A stretch of DNA of 64,000 bases, from contig JAOQAD010000040.1 of the NCBI GenBank assembly GCA_025963775.1, positions 124,001 to 188,000 of the forward strand, read 5' to 3'. Made by a program: the position numbers and the translations under genes. The notes under the pieces were generated by a model, which was not told the origin of the DNA, searched no databases, and was given only the letters and a program-made list of their open reading frames with translations. Positions 33,792-42,614 of the stretch are shown piece by piece; the stretch's first letter is position 1, and every line of letters begins with the position of its first letter. Origin of the DNA: Bacteroidota bacterium. Its GTDB lineage: Bacteria > Bacteroidota > Bacteroidia > 2-12-FULL-35-15.

Positions 33792-35102
33792 ATGAATATA
33801 GCAGTAGTAGGGACGGGTTATGTTGGGCTGGTTACAGGCACCTGCCTTGCAGAAACCGGGAACAAAGTGATCTGTGTCGACATCAACGAAGAAAAAGTAA
33901 AGCAGATGCAGGCGGGCATTGTTCCCATTTATGAGCCGCACCTCGATGTATTGTTCGAGCGGAACATCAAGCAGGGAAGGCTTACTTTCACCACCGACCT
34001 TGCCGCTGCCATTGAAAACGCAAAGATCATTTTCCTTGCGCTGCCAACGCCTCCGGGCGAAGACGGCTCTGCGGACCTCAGCTATATCCTTGGCGTTGCA
34101 AACGAACTGGGAAGGATCATCAAAGATTACAAAGTGATCGTGGATAAAAGCACGGTACCTGTGGGTACTGCAGAAAAAGTGCGTGAAGCCGTTGCAAAGA
34201 ATGCAAAAGTGGAATTCGACATTGTTTCCAATCCTGAATTTTTACGCGAAGGTTTTGCAGTGGATGATTTCCTGAAGCCTGACCGTGTTGTGATCGGCAC
34301 ATCTTCCGAGAAAGCGCGCAAAACAATGGAAGAGCTGTACAAGCCCTATGTCCGCCAGGGCAACCCGATCATCTTCATGGATGAAAAATCTGCAGAACTT
34401 ACAAAATACGCTGCCAACGCATTTCTGGCCACCAAGATCACCTTCATGAACGAGATCGCCAACCTTTGCGAAAAAGTGGGTGCTGATGTTGATTCGGTGC
34501 GTATCGGGATCGGTTCCGACGACAGGATCGGCAAACGCTTCCTGTTCCCCGGCATTGGCTACGGAGGCAGCTGCTTCCCGAAAGATGTACAGGCGCTTGC
34601 AAAATCGGCAGCGGAAGTGAATTACGATTTCAAGATCCTTGATGCGGTGATGGAGATCAATGAAAAGCAAAAAACGATCATCATCCCAAGGATCAAAGCG
34701 CATTTCAACAATGAGCTCAAAGGAAAAAAAATAGCACTCTGGGGACTGGCATTCAAGCCTGATACGGATGATATCCGCGAAGCGCCGGCATTGTACCTGA
34801 TCGAAGAATTGCTGAAAGCAGGAGTAACAGTGACGGCATACGATCCTGAAGGAATGAAGAACGTACAAAAAACAATCGGCGATAAGATCAGCTATGCAAA
34901 TGACGAATACGAAGCACTGAAAGATGCGGATGCATTGCTCATCGCAACGGAATGGGGGCTTTTCCGCACGCCGGATTTTGAAAAGGTAAGCTCATTGCTG
35001 AAGAACAAAGTGATCTTCGATGGACGAAACCTTTATGGAATAGAGCAGATGAGAGAGCTGGGATATACGTATTACAGCATCGGAAGAGAAAATGTAAAAT
35101 AG
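33792..35102 (+). CDS. ugd: UDP-glucose 6-dehydrogenase
   Basis: A 436-residue NAD-dependent dehydrogenase with N-terminal Rossmann motif VGTGYVGLVTGTCLA, the VDKSTVPVGTAEKV segment, and catalytic Cys261 in GYGGSCFPKDV. The C-terminal domain starts KIALWGLAFKPDTDDIREAP. It oxidises UDP-glucose to UDP-glucuronate in two steps. The next gene encodes UDP-glucuronate decarboxylase, so the product is probably channelled to UDP-xylose. A second, distinct UDP-sugar dehydrogenase is encoded at 37985. Confidence 0.95.
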   Translation: MNIAVVGTGYVGLVTGTCLAETGNKVICVDINEEKVKQMQAGIVPIYEPHLDVLFERNIKQGRLTFTTDLAAAIENAKIIFLALPTPPGEDGSADLSYILGVANELGRIIKDYKVIVDKSTVPVGTAEKVREAVAKNAKVEFDIVSNPEFLREGFAVDDFLKPDRVVIGTSSEKARKTMEELYKPYVRQGNPIIFMDEKSAELTKYAANAFLATKITFMNEIANLCEKVGADVDSVRIGIGSDDRIGKRFLFPGIGYGGSCFPKDVQALAKSAAEVNYDFKILDAVMEINEKQKTIIIPRIKAHFNNELKGKKIALWGLAFKPDTDDIREAPALYLIEELLKAGVTVTAYDPEGMKNVQKTIGDKISYANDEYEALKDADALLIATEWGLFRTPDFEKVSSLLKNKVIFDGRNLYGIEQMRELGYTYYSIGRENVK

Positions 35103-35118
35103 TTTTAGAATTCTAAAA
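35103..35118. promoter_or_regulatory. 16-bp perfect palindrome upstream of the decarboxylase gene
   Basis: TTTTAGAATTCTAAAA is a perfect inverted repeat in the 23-bp gap between ugd and the decarboxylase. Similar but less regular GAATTCTAAA stretches occur before ugd (33750-33785) and at 45355-45372. It could be an operator or just AT-rich spacer. Confidence 0.3.
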
Positions 35119-35125
35119 TTGAACT

Positions 35126-36097
35126 ATGAAAAGAATATTAATTACAGGTGCTGCCGGATTTTTAGGCTCCCACCTTTGCGACAGGTTCATCAAAGAAGGA
35201 TATTTTGTGATCGGGATGGACAACCTCATCACCGGCGACCTCAAGAACATTGAGCACCTGATGAAGCTGAAGAATTTTGAATTCTATCACCACGATGTTT
35301 CAAAATTTGTATTTGTACCGGGCGAGCTGGATTACATCCTGCATTTCGCATCCCCGGCCTCCCCTATCGATTACCTGAAGATCCCGATCCAGACGCTGAA
35401 AGTAAGCTCTCTCGGAACGCATAACCTCCTTGGACTTGCACGTGTGAAAAAAGCACGCATCCTTGTTGCCTCTACATCCGAAGTGTACGGCGATCCGCTC
35501 GTGCACCCGCAAACCGAAGAATACTGGGGAAATGTAAATCCCGTTGGCCCGCGCGGTGTGTACGATGAAGCAAAACGCTTCATGGAAGCAATGACAATGG
35601 CCTATCATACCTATCACGATGTGGAAACCCGCATCATCCGTATTTTCAATACATACGGGCCACGCATGCGCCTGAATGACGGGCGCGTACTGCCTGCATT
35701 CATCGGGCAGGCGCTGCGCGGAGAAGACCTCACCATGTTTGGCGACGGCTCACAGACACGCTCCTTCTGCTATGTGGATGACCTCGTGGAAGGAATTTAC
35801 CGTTTGCTCATGAGCGATTATGTACAGCCGATGAACATTGGTAATCCGAGCGAGATCACGATAAAGGAATTCGGCGAGGAGATCATCAAATTAACAGGCA
35901 CCACCCAGAAATTAATCTCAAAGCCATTGCCGCAGGATGATCCGAAACAACGCAAGCCGGACATTACCAAAGCCAGGGAGATCTTAGGATGGGAGCCGAA
36001 AGTTGGCCGTGCAGAAGGATTGAAGATCACGTATGAATATTTTAAATCGCTCTCAAAAGAAGAGCTGAATAAAACAGAGCACCGTAGCTTTAGTTAA
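35126..36097 (+). CDS. uxs: UDP-glucuronate decarboxylase (UDP-xylose synthase)
   Basis: A 323-residue extended short-chain dehydrogenase. Glycine motif [11 protein letters not shown], catalytic Tyr146 and Lys150 in VYDEAKRF, and the UXS-typical motifs [39 protein letters not shown] and [12 protein letters not shown]. It decarboxylates UDP-glucuronate to UDP-xylose with bound NAD. It lies 23 bp downstream of ugd, the enzyme that makes its substrate. Confidence 0.95.
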   Translation: MKRILITGAAGFLGSHLCDRFIKEGYFVIGMDNLITGDLKNIEHLMKLKNFEFYHHDVSKFVFVPGELDYILHFASPASPIDYLKIPIQTLKVSSLGTHNLLGLARVKKARILVASTSEVYGDPLVHPQTEEYWGNVNPVGPRGVYDEAKRFMEAMTMAYHTYHDVETRIIRIFNTYGPRMRLNDGRVLPAFIGQALRGEDLTMFGDGSQTRSFCYVDDLVEGIYRLLMSDYVQPMNIGNPSEITIKEFGEEIIKLTGTTQKLISKPLPQDDPKQRKPDITKAREILGWEPKVGRAEGLKITYEYFKSLSKEELNKTEHRSFS

Positions 36098-36193
36098 TAG
36101 AACGGAGTTAGTAGTTCGGAGACGGTTAACATTTATAGCTCTGCTTAATTATTTTAAATTTTAGAACAGATCATCACAGGCGCAGTGCCTGCT

Positions 36194-36212
36194 CCCTCTC
36201 CTTCGGAGAGGG
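36194..36212. repeat. Hairpin repeat (GAGAGGGCTGGGGTGAGG family)
   Basis: Stem CCCTCTCC (36194-36201) with GGAGAGGG (36205-36212) and loop TTC, followed by CTGGGGTGAGG. A diverged relative with changed stem bases is at 39322-39337. It lies between the uxs and wbpD genes. Confidence 0.75.
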
Positions 36213-36250
36213 CTGGGGTGAGGTAACCAACTCAAAACTGGAAACTAATA

Positions 36251-36823
36251 ATGGATTACTTTTCACACGAAACAGCAATAATAGACGAAGGCTGCACGAT
36301 CGGTAAAGGAACGAAGATCTGGCACTTTTCGCACATCATGCCGGGCTGCACGCTTGGAGAAAATTGCAACATCGGGCAGAACGTGGTGATCTCGCCGCAG
36401 GTGGTGCTGGGAAGAAATGTGAAAGTGCAGAACAATGTTTCGATCTACACCGGCGTAAGCTGTGATGATGATGTGTTCCTGGGGCCTTCCATGGTGTTCA
36501 CCAATGTGATCAATCCAAGAAGCGCTGTGAACCGTAAAAATGAATACGCAAAAACACATGTTGGAAAAGGCGCTTCGATCGGTGCAAATGCAACCATCGT
36601 ATGCGGGCACGACATCGGCGACTATGCCTTTATCGGCGCAGGCGCTGTAGTGACCAAGAATGTTCCTCCCTATTCCTTATGGGTTGGAAATCCGGCGAAG
36701 CAAATGGGCTGGATCAGTGAATACGGGCACCGCTTACAGTTCGATAAGGACGGACATGCGGAATGCCCGGAGAGCAAAGAGAAGTACCAATTTAAACAGG
36801 GTAAAGTAAGTAAAGTAGGTTAA
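36251..36823 (+). CDS. wbpD: UDP-3-amino-GlcNAcA N-acetyltransferase, WbpD-like
   Basis: A 190-residue left-handed beta-helix acetyltransferase made of hexapeptide repeats (CTIGKGTKIWHFSHIMPG onward). The segment VFTNVINPRSAVNRKNEY and the later VGKGASIGANATIVCG are characteristic of WbpD/WlbB enzymes. These form trimers and acetylate the 3-amino group of UDP-GlcNAc(3NH2)A with acetyl-CoA. It is immediately upstream of the WbpB-like dehydrogenase gene (59-bp gap). Confidence 0.92.
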   Translation: MDYFSHETAIIDEGCTIGKGTKIWHFSHIMPGCTLGENCNIGQNVVISPQVVLGRNVKVQNNVSIYTGVSCDDDVFLGPSMVFTNVINPRSAVNRKNEYAKTHVGKGASIGANATIVCGHDIGDYAFIGAGAVVTKNVPPYSLWVGNPAKQMGWISEYGHRLQFDKDGHAECPESKEKYQFKQGKVSKVG

Positions 36824-36882
36824 ATAGGAAAAACGGGCTAAGCCCAAATTAGCCATTTAACCTAATCAACCAATTTAACTAC

Positions 36883-37905
36883 ATGAAGATAAAATTCGCA
36901 GTCATAGGGCAGGGACATATCGGGAAGCGCCACGCGGAAATGGTTCGCAGGAATCCCGAAGCAGAGCTGGTGGCCGTATGTGATGTGGCATCAAAGGAAC
37001 AATTAGGCATCGCGGATCTGAAAGAAGATTTTTTTTCCAACCCGGAAGAAATGCTGGCAAAGCATCCGGAGATCGATGTGGTGAATGTGTGTACGCCTAA
37101 CGGCCTGCATGCACAACACTCGCTGCTCGCGCTGGAAGCCGGAAAGAATGTGGTGTGTGAAAAGCCGATGGCATTGAGCAAATCGGATTGTGAGGCCATG
37201 CTGTACAAAGCATTGCAGCATCATAAAACAGTTTTCTGCGTGATGCAGAACAGGTATTCACCGCCATCGGTATGGCTGAAAAAAATTGTTGAGGAAAAGA
37301 TCATCGGCGATGTATACATGGTGCAGCTGAACTGCTACTGGAACCGCGATGAACGTTATTATAAAAAAGGCGGCTGGAAAGGCACGCAGGAGCTCGATGG
37401 CGGAACATTGTTCACGCAGTTCTCCCACTGGATCGACCTGCTGTTCTGGATCTTCGGCGATATCAAAGACATCCAGGCAAAGTTCGGCGATTTTAACCAT
37501 GCCACTTTAACTGAATTTGAAGACAGCGGCTTCGTTAATTTTAATTTCGTGAACGGCGGAATGGGCAGCATTAATTATTCCACTGCCGTATGGAACTCGA
37601 ACCTTGAAAGCAGCATTACGATCATCGGGAGCAAGGGAAGCGTGAAGGTTGGCGGGCAATACATGGACCAGGTGGAACACTGCAACATCAGGGATTATAC
37701 ATTGCCATCACTTGATCCGACCAACGAAGCAAACGATTATGGCACTTACAAAGGTTCTGCAAACAATCACCCGCAGATCATCGCGAATGTGATCGACACA
37801 CTGAAGGGCAGGACGACAATCACCACCAACGCCATGGAAGGACTGAAAGTGGTGGATATGATCGAGCGGATCTACGCATTGCGTGGGCCTGACAAAAAAA
37901 GCTAA
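36883..37905 (+). CDS. wbpB: Gfo/Idh/MocA oxidoreductase, WbpB-like
   Basis: A 340-residue NAD-dependent dehydrogenase. Rossmann motif VIGQGHIGKRHAEM, the NVCTPNGLHAQHSLLAL segment, EKPMALSK with the catalytic-region Lys, and the C-terminal GGTLFTQFSHWIDLLFW motif common to WbpB/WlbA. It oxidises the 3-hydroxyl of UDP-GlcNAcA, giving the keto substrate of the WbpE-type aminotransferase. The neighbouring wbpD and wbpA genes support the assignment. Confidence 0.9.
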   Translation: MKIKFAVIGQGHIGKRHAEMVRRNPEAELVAVCDVASKEQLGIADLKEDFFSNPEEMLAKHPEIDVVNVCTPNGLHAQHSLLALEAGKNVVCEKPMALSKSDCEAMLYKALQHHKTVFCVMQNRYSPPSVWLKKIVEEKIIGDVYMVQLNCYWNRDERYYKKGGWKGTQELDGGTLFTQFSHWIDLLFWIFGDIKDIQAKFGDFNHATLTEFEDSGFVNFNFVNGGMGSINYSTAVWNSNLESSITIIGSKGSVKVGGQYMDQVEHCNIRDYTLPSLDPTNEANDYGTYKGSANNHPQIIANVIDTLKGRTTITTNAMEGLKVVDMIERIYALRGPDKKS

Positions 37906-37984
37906 GCGGATTACAGATTAAACGACTTACAAATCTGAGTGAAACTAAGTGCCCTTAGTGCCTTAGTGGTAAAAAATAAAGAAT

Positions 37985-39274
37985 ATGATAAACAAAATCA
38001 AAAACAAGGAAGCTAAGATCGCCGTGATCGGCCTTGGCTACGTGGGATTACCGATCGCGCTTGCCTTTGCGAAAAAAGTGAAGGTGATCGGTTTCGACAT
38101 CAACGAGGAGCGCGTTAAAATGATGCAGAACAATGTCGACCCTTCCCAGGAGCTGGAAGCTAAAGACTTTGAAGGCTGTGACATTGAATTCACCGCTTCC
38201 ATCGATGTACTGAAGCAGGCGAACTTCTTCATCATCGCCGTTCCTACTCCTATCGATGAGCACAATCTTCCCGACCTGAAGCCATTGCTTGGCGCATCCC
38301 GCTCCGTTGGCAAGGCGCTGAAAAAAGGTGATTACGTTGTTTACGAATCAACTGTTTACCCGGGCTGCACCGAAGAGGATTGCATTCCTGTACTTGAAGA
38401 AATTTCAGGATTAAAATTTAAATCGGATTTTAAAGTGGGCTATTCACCGGAGCGGATCAACCCGGGCGACAAGGAACATACCATCACCAAAATATTAAAA
38501 GTGGTTTCAGGATGCGATGAGGAATCGCTGGAAGTGATCGCTGAAACCTACAAGATCATTGTAGAGCCGGGCGTTCACAAAGCAGCATCCATCAAAGTAG
38601 CGGAAGCTGCAAAGATCATTGAGAACACGCAGCGCGATGTGAACATTGCCCTGATGAATGAGCTCTCGATCATCTTCAGCCGCATCGGCATCAATACGTA
38701 TGACGTACTGGAAGCGGCTGGAACCAAATGGAATTTTTTGAAATTCTCGCCGGGGCTGGTAGGCGGACACTGCATTGGCGTGGATCCGTATTACCTTACT
38801 TACAAAGCGGAAGAGCTGGGCTATCATGCACGCGTGATCAACTCCGGCCGTTATGTAAATGACTCAATGGGATTTTATGTGGCGAAACAAACCGTAAAAA
38901 AGATCATTGCCGCAAAGAAAAACCTTTCCGAATCAAGAGTGCTTGTTATGGGCGCTACCTTCAAGGAAAACGTAAGCGACATCCGCAATTCAAAAGTGGC
39001 GGATGTGATCAAGGAATTCAAATCATTCGGCGTGCAGGTGGATGTTGTTGACCCTTACGCGGAATCACATGAGCTGGAGCATGAATACGGCTTCGGCCTT
39101 GCACCATCCGTTGGCAAGGGCTACGATGCTGTTGTGGTTGCTGTGAATCACAGGGATTATCTTTCGCTTGATGAAGCATACTACAAATCGGTGCTTTCCG
39201 AAGGCGGGATCCTGGTTGATATCAAAGGTATCCTGAGAGGGAAGATCAACAGTTTAACATATTGGAGCCTGTAG
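37985..39274 (+). CDS. wbpA: UDP-N-acetylglucosamine 6-dehydrogenase, WbpA-like
   Basis: A 429-residue UDP-sugar dehydrogenase of the WbpA/WecC/TviB branch. Rossmann motif VIGLGYVGLPIALAFA, the branch signature GYSPERINPGDKEH, and catalytic Cys263 in VGGHCIGVDPYYL. It oxidises C6 of UDP-GlcNAc to UDP-GlcNAcA, the first step toward UDP-2,3-diacetamido-glucuronate. TviB-type action on UDP-GalNAc cannot be excluded. The upstream gap carries a short TTAGTGCCTTAGTGGT stretch seen in other intergenic spaces of this phylum. Confidence 0.92.
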   Translation: MINKIKNKEAKIAVIGLGYVGLPIALAFAKKVKVIGFDINEERVKMMQNNVDPSQELEAKDFEGCDIEFTASIDVLKQANFFIIAVPTPIDEHNLPDLKPLLGASRSVGKALKKGDYVVYESTVYPGCTEEDCIPVLEEISGLKFKSDFKVGYSPERINPGDKEHTITKILKVVSGCDEESLEVIAETYKIIVEPGVHKAASIKVAEAAKIIENTQRDVNIALMNELSIIFSRIGINTYDVLEAAGTKWNFLKFSPGLVGGHCIGVDPYYLTYKAEELGYHARVINSGRYVNDSMGFYVAKQTVKKIIAAKKNLSESRVLVMGATFKENVSDIRNSKVADVIKEFKSFGVQVDVVDPYAESHELEHEYGFGLAPSVGKGYDAVVVAVNHRDYLSLDEAYYKSVLSEGGILVDIKGILRGKINSLTYWSL

Positions 39275-39321
39275 CGAAAAGCAGGATTAAAAATTTGATC
39301 AATTTTGCAGCAGCGTCCATT

Positions 39322-39337
39322 CCCCTCTTGAGAGGGG
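39322..39337. repeat. Hairpin repeat, diverged relative of 36194-36212
   Basis: Stem CCCCTC (39322-39327) with GAGGGG (39332-39337), loop TTGA, followed by CCAGGGGTGTG. The flank resembles the CTGGGGTGAGG that follows the copy at 36194. Confidence 0.6.
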
Positions 39338-39381
39338 CCAGGGGTGTGTAAGAACGTAAAGTACAAGAATCAACAGGACAA

Positions 39382-40440
39382 ATGTCAGACAAAAAGATAC
39401 TTATTACCGGTGGTGCCGGGTTCATCGGTTCGCATGTTGTGCGTTTGTTCGTTAACAAATACCCAAACTACAGCATCGTGAATCTTGACAAGCTCACGTA
39501 TGCCGGCAACCTTGCAAATTTAAAAGACATCGAGAACAAGCCCAATTACAAATTTATAAAAGGCGACATTGTTGATGCATCATTTATCTCCGGCTTATTT
39601 GTCGAACATAAATTCGATGCTGTGATCCACCTTGCAGCAGAAAGTCATGTAGACAGGAGCATTTCCAACCCGCTTGAATTTGTGATGACGAATGTGATCG
39701 GGACCGTAAACCTGCTGAATGCTGCAAAGCAGGAATGGAAAGATGACTTTTCATCAAAGCGCTTCTATCATGTTTCCACGGATGAAGTATATGGCGCATT
39801 GGGAGAAACCGGAATGTTCACCGAAGAAACAAAGTATGATCCGCACAGTCCGTATTCCGCATCCAAAGCCTCTTCCGATCATTTCGTAAGGGCGTACCAT
39901 GACACTTACGGATTGGATGCAGTGATCTCCAATTGCTCAAATAATTACGGAAGCCACCATTTCCCGGAAAAGCTGATCCCGCTGGCAATTCATAACATCA
40001 AAAACAACAAGCCTGTGCCTGTTTACGGCAAAGGCGAGAATGTGCGCGACTGGCTGTATGTAGAAGACCACGCAACGGCGATCGACATTGTTTTTCATAA
40101 AGCAAAAGCAGGCGACACCTACAACATCGGCGGGCACAATGAATGGAAGAACATCGATGTGATCCGTTTGCTGTGCAGCATCATGGATAAAAAGCTCGGG
40201 CGCGCAGAAGGCGAATCCGCGAAGCTGATCACATTTGTGAAGGACCGCGCAGGACACGACCTTCGTTACGCGATCGATTCCTCGAAGCTGCAGAAAGAGC
40301 TTGGCTGGACACCTTCATTGCAGTTTGAAGAAGGGCTTGAAAAAACCGTCGGCTGGTACCTCTCCAATGAAGAATGGCTCAGGGAGGTTACTTCCGGCGA
40401 TTACAAAAAATATTACGAAGATCAGTACGCAAAAAGGTAA
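39382..40440 (+). CDS. rfbB: dTDP-glucose 4,6-dehydratase
   Basis: A 352-residue extended SDR enzyme. NAD motif TGGAGFIGSHVVRLF, LDKLTYAGNLANL, HLAAESHVDRSI and the catalytic Tyr158/Lys162 in SPYSASKASSDH, followed by NCSNNYGSHHFPEKLIP and GENVRDWLYVEDHA: a complete RmlB/RfbB signature set. It converts dTDP-glucose to dTDP-4-keto-6-deoxyglucose. The partner genes rmlA, rmlC and rmlD are not in this window, so the final sugar is unknown. Confidence 0.95.
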   Translation: MSDKKILITGGAGFIGSHVVRLFVNKYPNYSIVNLDKLTYAGNLANLKDIENKPNYKFIKGDIVDASFISGLFVEHKFDAVIHLAAESHVDRSISNPLEFVMTNVIGTVNLLNAAKQEWKDDFSSKRFYHVSTDEVYGALGETGMFTEETKYDPHSPYSASKASSDHFVRAYHDTYGLDAVISNCSNNYGSHHFPEKLIPLAIHNIKNNKPVPVYGKGENVRDWLYVEDHATAIDIVFHKAKAGDTYNIGGHNEWKNIDVIRLLCSIMDKKLGRAEGESAKLITFVKDRAGHDLRYAIDSSKLQKELGWTPSLQFEEGLEKTVGWYLSNEEWLREVTSGDYKKYYEDQYAKR

Positions 40441-40448
40441 ATGAAAAA

Positions 40449-41441
40449 ATGTACACTACTCCATTCCACTCTTCCGAAATTTCAAACAAGGCCTTCCTGG
40501 TAACAGGCGGTGCAGGCTTCATCGGCTCCAACATCGTGGAATACCTGCTGAAGCACAATGCAGGAAAAGTGGTGGTGCTCGATAACCTTTCCACCGGCTT
40601 TGAAGAGAACATCAAACCTTTCGCTTCTGCTCCGAACTTTCAATTCATCAAAGGCGACATCTGCGAGCTGGATGATTGCATCAAGGCATGCACCGGCATT
40701 GATTATGTTTTTCACCAGGCAGCGCTGGGCTCCGTGCCCCGCTCCATTAAAAACCCGATCGCAACTCACAACGTAAATGCTACCGGCTTTATCAATGTGC
40801 TGATCGCTGCACGCGATGCAGGCGTTAAGCGCGTGGTGTATGCAAGCTCCTCTTCCGTTTACGGGGACAGCAAAATACTTCCAAAAGTGGAAGAGCAGAT
40901 CGGCAAACAGCTTTCACCGTATGCTGTTTCGAAAATGACGAATGAGCTTTACGGGGAAATTTTCGCTAAGACTTACAATATGCAGATCATCGGGCTGCGC
41001 TATTTCAATATTTTCGGGCCGCGGCAAAACCCGCAGGGAGAATATGCTGCAGCGATACCTTTGTTTATTAACGCATTGCTCAACAACCAGCCGCCTGCCA
41101 TCAACGGCGATGGAGAACAAACACGCGATTTTACATTTGTAGCAAATGCAGTGCAGGCAAATGTAAAAGCCATGCTCGAACAGAATGTAGCAGCAGAAGG
41201 CGCCGTTTTCAACATTGCAGTTGGCGAGCGTGTTTCACTGAACCAGCTGATCGGTATTTTAAAAAAACTGACAGGCAGCACCGTTGATCAGACGTACAGG
41301 GCAGAGCGCTCCGGCGACATCCGCGATTCGCTTGCCGACATTACAAAAGCAAAAACAGTATTGGGATACGATCCTGAGTATAAGATCGACGAAGGATTGC
41401 AGCTGACACTGGAATGGTTCCGGTCGGGACTAAAAAAATAA
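40449..41441 (+). CDS. UDP-N-acetylglucosamine 4-epimerase-like SDR (WbpP/TviC type)
   Basis: A 330-residue extended SDR. Start at ATG 40449 (MYTTPFHSSEISNK); an ATG at 40441 is in another frame. NAD motif TGGAGFIGSNIVEYL, DNLSTGFEENI, HQAALGSVPRSIKNP and catalytic Tyr158/Lys162 in SPYAVSKMTNELYG; the RYFNIFGPRQNP segment is typical of WbpP/Gne. It interconverts UDP-GlcNAc/UDP-GalNAc or the matching uronates. The start is 8 bases after the rfbB stop. Confidence 0.88.
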   Translation: MYTTPFHSSEISNKAFLVTGGAGFIGSNIVEYLLKHNAGKVVVLDNLSTGFEENIKPFASAPNFQFIKGDICELDDCIKACTGIDYVFHQAALGSVPRSIKNPIATHNVNATGFINVLIAARDAGVKRVVYASSSSVYGDSKILPKVEEQIGKQLSPYAVSKMTNELYGEIFAKTYNMQIIGLRYFNIFGPRQNPQGEYAAAIPLFINALLNNQPPAINGDGEQTRDFTFVANAVQANVKAMLEQNVAAEGAVFNIAVGERVSLNQLIGILKKLTGSTVDQTYRAERSGDIRDSLADITKAKTVLGYDPEYKIDEGLQLTLEWFRSGLKK

Positions 41442-41510
41442 TAATTTCTTATAACGATAACCTGGGCTTATAATCAGGGTCTTCATAGAAAAATGTTATA
41501 ATACAACATG

Positions 41511-41551
41511 TCAGTTCGAGTTTTCGCCTTTTCTGGCGAAAGTATCGAGAA
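41511..41551. repeat. Hairpin repeat (GTCAGTTCGAG family)
   Basis: Begins GTCAGTTCGAG, with stem TTTCGCC (41522-41528) and GGCGAAA (41535-41541), then TATCGAGAAC. Further TCGAGAAG and GAGCCGAAGGG blocks continue to about 41600. Relatives lie at 62869-62949 and 63863-63945. Confidence 0.65.
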
Positions 41552-41673
41552 CTGGTCTACCTCTCGAGAAGTTTATCCTGAGCGGAGCCGAAGGGCTCCA
41601 CTATGTTACGCAACGAAGTGACGCAGTTATTGAAAATTATATTTAACATTTTTCTATAAAACGCAGAGTAAAT

Positions 41674-42420
41674 ATGGGAATCTTCAGCATCTTCAAAAAG
41701 AACAAACGCCTGAAAGTGCCGGTAGACCTTTCTCTCCTGGGCTGTGATATCCATTCGCACCTTGTGCCAAATATCGATGATGGCTCAAAAGGCCTTGACG
41801 ACAGCGTTGACATGATCACGAAACTGTATGAGATGGGCTATAAGAAGATCATCACCACGCCGCACATCATGAGCGATGCTTACAGGAACACTCCCGAAAC
41901 CATCCTTGGCGGGCTTGAGCCCGTGAAGGCGGCCATTAAGGAAAAAGGCATTCCTGTAGAGCTCAGTGCTGCAGCTGAGTACTACCTTGATTTTGATTTT
42001 GAAAGAAAGCTCGACAATGAAAAACTGCTGACCTTCGGGAACAATTACCTGCTGTTTGAAGTGTCGTACATGAACCCGCCGGACAATCTTTATCACGCCA
42101 TTTTTAAAATGCAGACCCTCGGGTATAAGCCTGTACTGGCGCATCCCGAGCGTTATAATTTCTGGCATCCCGATTTTGAGAAATATGAATCATTTGTGGA
42201 TAAGGGAGTGCTGCTGCAGCTCAACATCAATTCGCTCAGCGGCTATTACTCAATGGCCACAAAAAAAGTAGCGGAGCAAATGATCGACAAGAACATGATC
42301 TCACTGCTGGGCACCGACTGCCATCATACCGGTCACATCAACCTGATGAAGGAAGTGGTGTATGAGCCGCACCTGCAGAAACTGATGGAAAGCGGGAAGC
42401 TGCTGAATACAAGTTTATAA
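41674..42420 (+). CDS. CpsB/CapC-type tyrosine-protein phosphatase (PHP family)
   Basis: A 248-residue PHP-fold metallophosphatase. Metal-binding motifs DIHSHLVPNIDDG at residue 26 onward, TTPHIM, HPERYNFW and GTDCHHTGH match CpsB/YwqE, which dephosphorylates the bacterial tyrosine kinase controlling capsule or exopolysaccharide export. It ends the nucleotide-sugar cassette, which fits a role in regulating polysaccharide synthesis. The cognate kinase is not in the window. A long palindromic element follows. Confidence 0.9.
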   Translation: MGIFSIFKKNKRLKVPVDLSLLGCDIHSHLVPNIDDGSKGLDDSVDMITKLYEMGYKKIITTPHIMSDAYRNTPETILGGLEPVKAAIKEKGIPVELSAAAEYYLDFDFERKLDNEKLLTFGNNYLLFEVSYMNPPDNLYHAIFKMQTLGYKPVLAHPERYNFWHPDFEKYESFVDKGVLLQLNINSLSGYYSMATKKVAEQMIDKNMISLLGTDCHHTGHINLMKEVVYEPHLQKLMESGKLLNTSL

Positions 42421-42465
42421 TTCACGCCTCCGGAGCTCCGCAGGGCTTAGCCGGGTTTTTATTAC

Positions 42466-42542
42466 TAATAAGGTACTCCTCCGGAGTAATCATACATTAA
42501 AGATATTTGCACTAAAAAGTACTCCGGAGGAGTACCTTATTA
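42466..42542. repeat. 77-bp palindromic element with nested hairpins
   Basis: Arms 42466-42488 and 42520-42542 are perfect 23-bp inverted copies around a 31-base loop. Each arm contains its own small hairpin, TACTCC-TCC-GGAGTA on the left and its mirror on the right. CTCCGGAG blocks recur just outside (42427-42436 and 42571-42583). The structure resembles REP/BIME elements moved by RAYT-type transposases; no transposase is nearby. Confidence 0.8.
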
Positions 42543-42614
42543 ATAACAACAAAATAAAAAAAATAAGAGAGCTCCGGAGGAGCGATTTATTCCTCGTAGC
42601 TTTACAACAGAATC

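Noticed and set aside
34242-34868. A 208-codon open frame on the minus strand
   Set aside because: Antisense to ugd; no family resemblance.
40441-40451. ATG at 40441 as start of the epimerase gene
   Set aside because: It is in a different frame; the in-frame ATG at 40449 gives the expected N-terminus before TGGAGFIGS.
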